This document shows positions 1-6,530 of a stretch of DNA of 8,990 bases, one piece after another. The notes below the pieces were generated by a model. That model worked only from the letters and a program-made list of their open reading frames with translations, ran no database searches and was not told where the DNA came from. Within the stretch, counting starts at the first letter, position 1. Every line of letters begins with the position of its first letter. Position numbers and translations under genes: made by a program. Source of the DNA: JAYEHK01 sp034659475 (GTDB lineage Bacteria; Bacillota; Syntrophomonadia; Syntrophomonadales; Syntrophomonadaceae); assembly GCA_034659475.1 (NCBI GenBank), contig JAYEHK010000165.1:1-8990 (forward strand), given 5' to 3'.

Positions 1-2
1 GA

Positions 3-58
3 CCTATGCTGTTGCTCTCGATTAAGTGCTTTTCAAAAACGCATAGGCTGAAAAGCAC
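3..58 (+). other. Two interleaved inverted repeats with pseudoknot topology, possible RNA scaffold end
   Basis: CCTATGC at 3-9 is the reverse complement of GCATAGG at 41-47, and GTGCTTTTCA at 26-35 is the perfect reverse complement of TGAAAAGCAC at 49-58. The second arm of the first pair lies inside the loop of the second, so an RNA could form an H-type pseudoknot. A terminator-like hairpin follows 20 bases later. Structured, pseudoknotted RNA next to a hairpin is known at the right ends of IS200/IS605 elements, where the TnpB guide RNA arises. That identity is inference; any transposase gene would lie to the left of the window. A structured 3' UTR is the alternative. Confidence 0.4.
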
Positions 59-78
59 ATCATAATCCGTCAATTCAT

Positions 79-107
79 CCCCTGAGCTAAAGACTCAGGG
101 GTTTTCT
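79..107 (+). terminator. Rho-independent terminator-like hairpin
   Basis: CCCCTGAG (79-86) pairs perfectly with CTCAGGGG (94-101) around a 7-base loop, and TTTTCTT (102-108) follows. This fits an intrinsic terminator for a transcript entering from the left. The flanking context, TTCATCCCC before and GGGGTTTTCT after, also resembles the right-end hairpin of IS200/IS605-type tnpB elements as I remember it, so it may be a transposon end as well. It insulates the gene starting at 144 from upstream transcription. Confidence 0.75.
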
Positions 108-143
108 TGCCGGTTTTTTATAAAAATATATAATGAGGTGTAA

Positions 144-1997
144 ATGAAATTTCCATATGGCATCAGTGATTTTAAAGAAATAATTTTAAATAAATATTTC
201 TACTGTGACAGAACCCACAAAATAAATGAATTGGAGCATGATAAATATCAGCTTTTTTTACGCCCCAGACGTTTTGGTAAATCCATGTTGCTTTCCATGC
301 TGGAAAATTACTATGACGTGGCAAAACAAGATCAGTTTGAAATGCTGTTCGGACATCTGAAAATAGGTAAAAATCCTACACCGCATCGAAATTCTCACTT
401 TATTCTGAAATGGGATTTTTCCTGTATTGATGCCTCGGGGTCGTTGGATGATATTCGGCAATCGCTTTTCAACCACATCAACGGTTCAATCGAGAGGTTT
501 ATCCTCTATTATGGCGGATTTGATCTGCCGAAAATAAGGATCAATCATGACGATGCTTTAAGTTCCATTCAATCTCTGGCCAGTGCGATTCAAATGATGG
601 AATACCCCATTTTTTTGCTCATTGATGAATATGACAATTTTGCCAACGAGGTGATGATGTCTGTGGATCGCAGCATCGACCACTATGAGGCACTTGTAAA
701 AAAAGAGGGAATTTTAAAGACTGTATTCAAAAATGTCAAATCCTCAACATCCGCCTCAATGTTTGATCGTATTTTCATTACCGGTGTCTCTCCAGTGGTA
801 ATGAGTGACATGACCAGCGGCTTCAACATTGGAGAAAGTCTTTACTTTGAACAGGATTACAATGATTTGTGCGGTTTCACCGAAAGAGAAATCCATGATA
901 CACTGCTTCAAATGCCTTATTATGCTAATCCAGATTATGTCAATCCAGGCTCCAATGATCAGAAGTCCGGCCATGATCAAAAAAATGAAAAAGATCAAAA
1001 AGATAAATCTGTACGTGCAGCACTTGATATCATGAAATTATACTATGACGGTTATCTCTTTTCATACGATGCCACGGAGAGTGTTTACAATCCCACCCTT
1101 GCCCTCTATTTTTTCAAAAAACTTCAAAGATCCGGCCGTTTTCCAGAGAATATGTTTGATGAGAATCTTGCCATGGATGAGGAAAAGCTGATCTATATCT
1201 CCAAAATCAAGGGAGGAAATCAGTTGATCATTGATCTGATGCAGAATGGGCAAACCGTGGAGACCCGCGAGATAAATCAGAAATTCGGTATCCGCCGGAT
1301 GCTCTCCAATGCCACCCATGATCGAGCCTTTTTGATCTCGTTTCTGGCCTATTTTGGCATTCTTACCTTTGCAGGCCGTACCAGAGAGGGGAAAAAGCGG
1401 CTTAAAGTACCCAATCTGATCATGCAGCGGCTTTATGTGGAACGTTTAAACGAGATGCTCATACCGGAACCAATGCAAAGGGATGCAGGCAAAGATGCTG
1501 CTGAAAAACTCTACACCCGTGGGGATATTGCCTACCTGTGTCAATTTGTGGACCAGCACTATTTTTCCGTGTTCCGCAATCGCGATTACCGCTGGGCCAA
1601 TGAGCTCACCGTCAAGACCGCTTTTCTGACACTTTTGTACAATGATTTTCTGTTTATCATGGACTCTGAAAAAGAGCTGGGAAGAGGCTATGCCGATCTC
1701 ACAATGATCATAAGACCTGATATGCGGCATTACCGGCTTGTGGATATTCTCATTGAGTTCAAGTATGTGAGCCTTGCCGATGCCGGACTTACAGGCGAAT
1801 CTGCACGCAATCTCTCATCAGATGAAGTTGAAGCACTTACGCCCATACGAAATGCTTTGGTTGATGGAGAAAGGCAGGTCAAGGCGTATGGCATGGCTTT
1901 GAATGAAAAGTATCATGATTTGAGCCTTAAATGCTTTGTGGTGGTGGCGTTGGGGTTTGAGCGGTTGTGTTGGATTGAAGTGGATCATAATTCTTAA
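144..1997 (+). CDS. AAA-ATPase-like protein with C-terminal PD-(D/E)XK nuclease domain
   Basis: A 617-residue cytoplasmic protein of the AAA-ATPase_like (PF09820) plus PDDEXK_9 (PF08011, formerly DUF1703) architecture, recognised by eye. The N-terminus reads YGISDF, then a degenerate P-loop RPRRFGKS at residues 40-47 in place of GxxxxGK[ST]. Walker B is LLIDEYDNF around D161/E162, and a GVSP...SGFNI block lies near residues 214-228, typical of the family. The C-terminal nuclease-like core has D518 and then E538-F-K540, followed by a QVKAYG helix. No signal peptide or membrane segment is visible. A lysine/aspartate-rich run with three DQK units near residues 273-289 looks like a local insertion. 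The start is supported by GAGGTG at 135-140. The cellular role of this widespread family is unproven; defence or mobile-element roles have been suggested. The frame is intact and both cores are present. Confidence 0.9.
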   Translation: MKFPYGISDFKEIILNKYFYCDRTHKINELEHDKYQLFLRPRRFGKSMLLSMLENYYDVAKQDQFEMLFGHLKIGKNPTPHRNSHFILKWDFSCIDASGSLDDIRQSLFNHINGSIERFILYYGGFDLPKIRINHDDALSSIQSLASAIQMMEYPIFLLIDEYDNFANEVMMSVDRSIDHYEALVKKEGILKTVFKNVKSSTSASMFDRIFITGVSPVVMSDMTSGFNIGESLYFEQDYNDLCGFTEREIHDTLLQMPYYANPDYVNPGSNDQKSGHDQKNEKDQKDKSVRAALDIMKLYYDGYLFSYDATESVYNPTLALYFFKKLQRSGRFPENMFDENLAMDEEKLIYISKIKGGNQLIIDLMQNGQTVETREINQKFGIRRMLSNATHDRAFLISFLAYFGILTFAGRTREGKKRLKVPNLIMQRLYVERLNEMLIPEPMQRDAGKDAAEKLYTRGDIAYLCQFVDQHYFSVFRNRDYRWANELTVKTAFLTLLYNDFLFIMDSEKELGRGYADLTMIIRPDMRHYRLVDILIEFKYVSLADAGLTGESARNLSSDEVEALTPIRNALVDGERQVKAYGMALNEKYHDLSLKCFVVVALGFERLCWIEVDHNS

Positions 1998-2092
1998 TGA
2001 CGGTTATTTAGGTAATTTAAGCTGTTGTTATTTTTAGACTTAATTAAATTAATAAAATATATTTAGAATATTGATGATTAAGGTAAACTAAA

Positions 2093-2443
2093 ATGCGTAT
2101 ATACTATTGTTTCAAAATTTTTTTGTTAATACTCATTGTTTTTTTGAATATAGCGGGAATTACATGGTCAGATGAACTTTTGAAAAATAATTCTGTTACT
2201 GCTTTTAACAGTGTTCTGAATGAAGATGCAAACAGGGAAATTTTTACAAGCAAAAGTAAGATTACCGCTTTACTTTTGTCTGATGATCAAACTACTTTAT
2301 GGGTGGGGAGTGAGGGAGGACTTGAAGAAAGAAATGCCCATAACGGACAATTGAAAAGAGTTTACACGGATCAGGACAGGCTGTCATCCAAGTCTATCAA
2401 GGCCTTTGTTTCAGACGGTTCAGGAGGTATCTGGGTACTGTAA
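2093..2443 (+). pseudogene. N-terminal fragment of an exported regulator-propeller protein
   Basis: A 116-codon remnant. Residues 1-26 form a signal peptide: basic MR start, long Leu/Ile/Phe core, likely cleavage near the WS-DE junction. From about residue 57 it reads as two Reg_prop-type blades. The blade tryptophan codons lie at 2300 and 2432, exactly 132 bp apart, the same period as in the giant gene downstream. ITALLLSDDQTTLWVG aligns directly with ISSLLFSNDKKTLWLG at 5162. The frame stops right after the second GIW motif, where family members continue with GT and many more blades. AAGGT at 2080-2084 is a reasonable ribosome-binding site, so a short secreted product is possible, but two blades cannot close a propeller. 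I read it as the 5' part of a decayed gene whose 3' part is 2446-2886. Confidence 0.75.
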
Positions 2444-2445
2444 AC

Positions 2446-2886
2446 ATGGAAATGAATCTTGATCGAGGTGATATGTATTTGGCGGATTTAAGCCCTGCCA
2501 ATATAGCTTCTTCAGTGGGATGCCACCAGCTCGTTTATTATGCAAAGGACAAAGCCGGGAATGTTTCCCTGCCTGTGGAAAAATTTGTGAATGTTGTGTC
2601 TGATGAGTCTTTATCTTCTGACAGCAAACCCAATGCTCCGGTATTTACCCTTTCCATTGAAGGCTGTACAGTTATAATATCATGGAACAATGTACCTGGA
2701 GCAACAGGATATACTCTGTTCTATGCACCTGTTCCTGATGCTGAATATATTGGACATGCTGATATGGGAATGGAGAGATCAATAACATTTGATGGTTCAG
2801 GAATGGCTTTTTATGCTGCAGTTAAAGCCTGCAATGATGAGGGCTGTAGTGATTTTTCCAATATTGAATATTTTGACTTGAAATAG
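2446..2886 (+). pseudogene. C-terminal Ig/fibronectin-III-like fragment of the propeller gene
   Basis: A 146-codon open frame beginning two bases after the stop at 2443, in a different frame. The first ~45 residues resemble the end of a bacterial Ig-like domain (VYYAKDKAGNVS-type motif). After a Ser/Asp linker, residues ~65-146 look like an Fn3-type domain: KPNAPVFTL, ISWNNVPGATGYTLFYAP, then alternating strands ending FSNIEYFDLK. Similar Fn3 tails end many exported proteins of Desulfobacterota, from memory. There is no signal peptide and no convincing ribosome-binding site before ATG 2446, so independent expression would need reinitiation from the preceding stop. Its frame is open upstream and reads LGT next to the GIW of the first fragment, so a small indel or larger internal deletion at ~2435-2441 could have split one gene. 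It could be a real small protein, but I favour a remnant. Confidence 0.65.
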
Positions 2887-2940
2887 CATACCAATATGAT
2901 AATACTAAATCATTTTTACATGTCATAAGGAACAGTTATA

Positions 2941-4686
2941 ATGCAAAATCCATTGAAATATCCATTACCTGAAAGAATCGGAGAGCCTGACCTTCTGGTG
3001 GGTAGAGAAAAAGAATTTGCCCTGTTTCATAAGTGGATTGATAAAATACCCAAACGCCTTTCCAAATCCAAAGTGATACTTGCCCGCCGGAAAAGCGGCA
3101 AAACAGCTTTCATTCAAAGGCTTTTCAACCAGCTTTGGAGTGCAAACGGTAAGGTGATACCGATTTTCTTTGAGATTGGGGAGAATAAAAAATGGTACCC
3201 CCATTTTGCCGTTGACTATTACTGTTTGTTTGCTTCCCAGTATATCTCTTTCATGGAAAGGCAGGATTCCCTTGTTCGTACACCTTTATCGTTAAATGAG
3301 ATCAAAACCTATGGTAAAGCAAATAGCAATGAGCTACTGGTGAGGGATGTTAATTCCATTATTAATCATATAGAACAAAATGCTTATGATCTGGTATGGA
3401 AAACTGCCTACACTGCCCCTGAGCGTATGGCAGCTGAATATGACCAGCGTTTTCTGGTAATAATCGATGAATTTCAGAATATTACAAATACTATTTACCA
3501 CGACAAAGATCGTCAGACCAATCCTGATGAAACCATGGCTGGCAGTTTCCATGGCGTGTCAGAATCTAAAATTGCCCCAATGCTTGTAACAGGTTCCTAT
3601 GTAGGCTGGCTTGTGGGTATTTTGGATAAATATCTCGAAGCCGGAAGGCTCAAACGCTTTTTCATGTCACCCTATCTCACTCCAGATGAGGGCTTACAGG
3701 CCGTGTTTAAGTATTCAGAGTATTATGAAGAACCCATAACCACCGAAACTGCCATACAAATAAATCAGCTTTGCCAGTCAGATCCATTTTTCATATCCTG
3801 TGTCATGGCAAACGAATTTCATGGCAAGGATCTCACCACTCGCCAGGGTGTAATTGATACAGTGAATTTTGAAATTTCGGATCGAAAATCTGAAATGTCC
3901 ATGACCTGGGGGGAGTACATTGAGCTGACTTTGCAACAAGTTAATGATATCTACGCCAAAACAATCTTGCTTCACATGAGCAAATACGCAGATCGGGACT
4001 GGACACCAAAGGAGCTGAAGGAGACCTTGAAGCTTGATCTGGATTTAAAGGATATTCAGCACAGACTCCGTACCCTTGTAAAAGCTGATCTTTTAACCGA
4101 AGGTATTTCCGATATTGATTACAGGGGACTCAAAGACGGCACCCTTTATCTTATACTGAGAAACCGGTTTGAAAAGGAGATAAGTTCCTTTGAGCCGGAC
4201 TTGAAAAAGGATTTTAATGAGGAAATGGACAGGCTCCAGAAAGATAAAAAAGCACTCCAGGGCAAACTCAATAATCTAGTGGGAAAATTTGCCGAATATC
4301 AGCTTGCTACGGATTTTCGCAGCCGCAAGCGATTTTCTTTGTCAGTCTATTTCAAAGGCGTGCGGGATACCGAGCCACTGAATATGATAGATGTGAAGCA
4401 GCGGGTCAAATTTCAACGGCCTGACGGAAAAGAGATGGAAATCGATGTGATGGCGGTGTCGGATTGCGGCAGGGTGGTGTTGGTTGAGGTGAAAAAAAGA
4501 AACGAGAGGATCGGGGTTGCCACCGTAAAAGATTTTCTGGAAAAGTGTAAAATCTATTCCGAACGATTTCCGGACAAAATCGTTTTACCGGCATTTCTTT
4601 CCACCGGTGGTTTTACGGAAGAGGCCATCTTGTTTTGTAAAGCCAACTGGATCGGGAGCAGCGAGAAGATCGCCTACTATCTTTGA
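2941..4686 (+). CDS. AAA ATPase with coiled coil and C-terminal PD-(D/E)XK-like nuclease domain
   Basis: A 581-residue cytoplasmic protein. Residues ~15-25 (DLLVGREKEF) form the usual lead-in to an AAA/STAND-like ATPase. The P-loop is ARRKSGKT at 48-55, with Ala replacing the first Gly. Walker B is LVIIDEFQN around D176/E177. A winged-helix-like region (residues ~340-400, with DWTPKELKETL) follows. A charged, heptad-like coiled coil around 420-445 leads to a nuclease-like core: E452 in KFAEYQLA, D502 in EIDVMA, and E516-V-K518 in VLVEVKKR. That spacing fits PD-(D/E)XK endonucleases. The protein differs clearly in sequence from the one at 144-1997, so the two are not recent duplicates. AAGGA at 2927-2931 supports the start. 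The frame is intact. Substrate and function are unknown; nucleic-acid cleavage coupled to ATP binding is inferred from the domains only. Confidence 0.85.
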   Translation: MQNPLKYPLPERIGEPDLLVGREKEFALFHKWIDKIPKRLSKSKVILARRKSGKTAFIQRLFNQLWSANGKVIPIFFEIGENKKWYPHFAVDYYCLFASQYISFMERQDSLVRTPLSLNEIKTYGKANSNELLVRDVNSIINHIEQNAYDLVWKTAYTAPERMAAEYDQRFLVIIDEFQNITNTIYHDKDRQTNPDETMAGSFHGVSESKIAPMLVTGSYVGWLVGILDKYLEAGRLKRFFMSPYLTPDEGLQAVFKYSEYYEEPITTETAIQINQLCQSDPFFISCVMANEFHGKDLTTRQGVIDTVNFEISDRKSEMSMTWGEYIELTLQQVNDIYAKTILLHMSKYADRDWTPKELKETLKLDLDLKDIQHRLRTLVKADLLTEGISDIDYRGLKDGTLYLILRNRFEKEISSFEPDLKKDFNEEMDRLQKDKKALQGKLNNLVGKFAEYQLATDFRSRKRFSLSVYFKGVRDTEPLNMIDVKQRVKFQRPDGKEMEIDVMAVSDCGRVVLVEVKKRNERIGVATVKDFLEKCKIYSERFPDKIVLPAFLSTGGFTEEAILFCKANWIGSSEKIAYYL

Positions 4687-4781
4687 TGAAAAAAAACAGA
4701 CCTGCCTTTCATCATTACAGGATCTAAGGTTTTGAATTTAAAATTAAATTTATATCTTGTATCACCATAAGGACGTTTAAA

Positions 4782-5150
4782 ATGGAAATTCGTAGTTTTG
4801 TCAAAGTACGTTGGATAACCGCTATATGTATGAACCTCTTGATTATCTCATCTGCCTTTGCTGGTGAGCTCTTCATCGACCCGGCATCTCCGCTGGTGGC
4901 AGTGGGGGAAACCATTACCCTCAACGTGACGAATGCAAGCGGGGATGTAAGATGGTTTGCATTTGATGGTCAGATTCAGGGAGAAGAATGTTCAGTTAAG
5001 TATTTAGCACCTGACAGAGTTACTATAGATTCTGTTATGGCACATGACAGTGCAGGGAATTCAGGAAAAGTAGATGTTGCTGTGATGGAAAAGCCTGATT
5101 ATGACGAAATATTTTCAAGGAAAAACGCCAACTGGAAGCTTTATATATAG
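4782..5150 (+). pseudogene. 5' part of a frameshifted giant exported propeller gene
   Basis: A 122-codon frame carrying the export signal and first domain of the large protein that continues in another frame. Residues 1-27 are a signal peptide: basic residues K8/R10, hydrophobic core, AFA-GE cleavage site. Residues 28-100 form an Ig-like (Big-type) domain: IDPASPLVAVGETITLNV, then a strand-rich stretch ending AHDSAGNSGKVDVAVMEK. The last ~20 residues (DYDEIFSRK onward) lead toward the propeller but end at TAG 5148-5150. AAGGA at 4769-4773 is a good ribosome-binding site. The downstream propeller frame is open from 5105, so the two frames overlap by ~45 bp and a single frame change there restores one protein. 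As written, the product would be only a secreted Ig domain. A sequencing error is also possible. Confidence 0.8.
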
Positions 5151-5353
5151 AGAGAAACACCATTAGTTCTCTTCTTTTTTCAAATGATAAAAAAACTCTA
5201 TGGTTGGGAACTAATGGCGGTCTTGAGAAAAGAAGTGCTATTAACGGAGAGCTTGAAAGTGTTTACACAAAACAAAGTGGTTTGCCGAATAATGATGTTG
5301 AATGCCTTATCTTAGACGGTTCAGAGGGCATATGGGCGGGATTATCGTGTGGC

Positions 5354-5641
5354 GGTCTTGCCCACCTGAGTTCAGAGGGAATTTGGTCGGTGTTTGATGA
5401 AAACAATTCTGATTTGCCGTGCAATAATGTTAACGCTCTTATCTCAGACGGGGCAGCCGGAATATGGATTGGTACAGGAAATCCTTCTCGTGGTGTTGGT
5501 CTTGCCCACCTGAGTTCAGAGGGAATTTGGTCGGTGTTCGATGAAAACAATTCTGATTTGCCGGGCAATAATGTTAACTCTCTTATCTCAGACGGGGCAG
5601 CCGGAATATGGATTGGTACAGGAAATTTTTCTGGTGGTGTT
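5354..5641 (+). repeat. Near-identical 144-bp tandem duplication inside the blade array
   Basis: Copy 1 is 5354-5497 and copy 2 is 5498-5641. By eye they differ at 6 of 144 positions, three of them clustered in the CCTTCTCGT / TTTTCTGGT stretch. Both carry four extra residues after GIWIGT compared with other blades. The copies are head to tail and in frame, so each adds one complete blade. Confidence 0.85.
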
Positions 5642-6007
5642 GGTCTTGCCCATCTTAGTGCTGAGGGAACTTGGTCTATTTTCGATGAAAGCAATTCTGA
5701 TTTGCTGGACATGGGTAATGGAGTCATATCCCTTCTTTCGGATGGCTCAGGTGGGATATGGGTCGGGACAGGCGGTGGCGGCCTTGCCCACCTGAGTCCT
5801 GAGGGCATCTGGACGGTGTTTACTCGATACAGTTCTGATTTGCCAGATAACAGTATCTTATCCCTTCTTGCAGATGGTTCAGGTGGAATATGGGTCGGAA
5901 CAGGCGGTGGCGGCCTTGCCCACTTGAGTTCAGAGGGAATTTGGTCGGTGTTCGATAAAGATAATTCTGATTTGCCGGGCAATAATGTTAGCTCTCTTAT
6001 CTCAGAC

Positions 6008-6329
6008 GGGGCAGGCGGGATATGGGGCGGAACAGCGTTTAACGGTTTTTTCCACCTGAGTTCAGAGGAAATTTGGTCGGTGTTTGATAAATACAGTTTT
6101 AATAGCGAAGTCAATCAAATTGGATTTCTTTTTCCGCATCCTGTAGATGGAATATTGGTGGCGAGAGGTGGCGGTCTTTCCCGTCTGAGTACTGAGGAAA
6201 TCTGGTCGGTATTCGATCAAAATAATTCTGAGTTGCCAATCAACTCTGTCAATTGTCTCCTTTCGGATGGGGCAGGCGGGATATGGGGCGGAACATCGTT
6301 TAACGGTTTTTTCCACCTGAGTTCAGAGG
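6008..6329 (+). repeat. 61-bp near-identical block in two non-adjacent blades
   Basis: Bases 6008-6068 and 6269-6329 match with a single difference (GCG against TCG), 261 bp apart, although the blade between them is strongly diverged. Both encode GAGGIWGGT followed by FNGFFHLSSE, a loop not found in other blades. Either two blades were duplicated together and the middle one drifted, or the block was copied by gene conversion. Confidence 0.75.
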
Positions 6330-6499
6330 GCAACTGGTCGATGTTTGATGAAGATAATTCTGAGTTGCCAGTCAACGATGTCGAAACTCTTCTTTCAGAC
6401 GGTTTAGGTGGGATATGGGTCGGGACAAGATATGGTGGTCTTGTCCACCTGAATTCAGAGGGCATCTGGTCTGTGTTCGATGAAGACCATTCTGAGTTG

Positions 6500-6530
6500 T
6501 CGGAGAACTGGGGGGCATCGGAGAATTGGG
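6500..6530 (+). repeat. 18-bp in-frame loop duplication
   Basis: TCGGAGAACTGGG at 6500-6512 recurs as TCGGAGAATTGGG at 6518-6530, offset by 18 bp. It adds six residues (SENWGA before SENW) and accounts for the 150-bp rather than 132-bp spacing of this blade. Confidence 0.75.

Noticed and set aside
107..134. Promoter-like TTGCCG, 16-base gap, perfect TATAAT
   Set aside because: The TATAAT (129-134) directly abuts the ribosome-binding site at 135-140, so a transcript from it would begin near 141 and lack that site. The stretch is very AT-rich, so chance is likely.
1998..2092. AT-rich 95-bp gap with TTGTTA (2025) and TTAATA (2049) as possible promoter boxes
   Set aside because: Poor matches in a sequence where such hexamers are expected by chance; no operator-like symmetry beyond simple A/T palindromes.
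4685..4713. Inverted repeat GATGAAA...TTTCATC just after the second ATPase-nuclease gene
   Set aside because: The stem is short and AT-rich, the loop is 15 bases and no T tract follows, so I do not call a terminator.
5105..5150. Programmed -1 ribosomal frameshifting
   Set aside because: The direction would fit, but there is no classical X XXY YYZ heptamer in the zero frame (only AGG AAA AAC) and I see no convincing downstream stem-loop. A mutation or sequence error is simpler.
5263..6114. Long minus-strand open frame rich in repeated SNTDQIPSEL-type units
   Set aside because: It is the complement of the blade array. Because the period is a multiple of three, one stop-free antisense frame repeats with every blade. 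It has no start context of its own, and the plus strand gives a clear family match.
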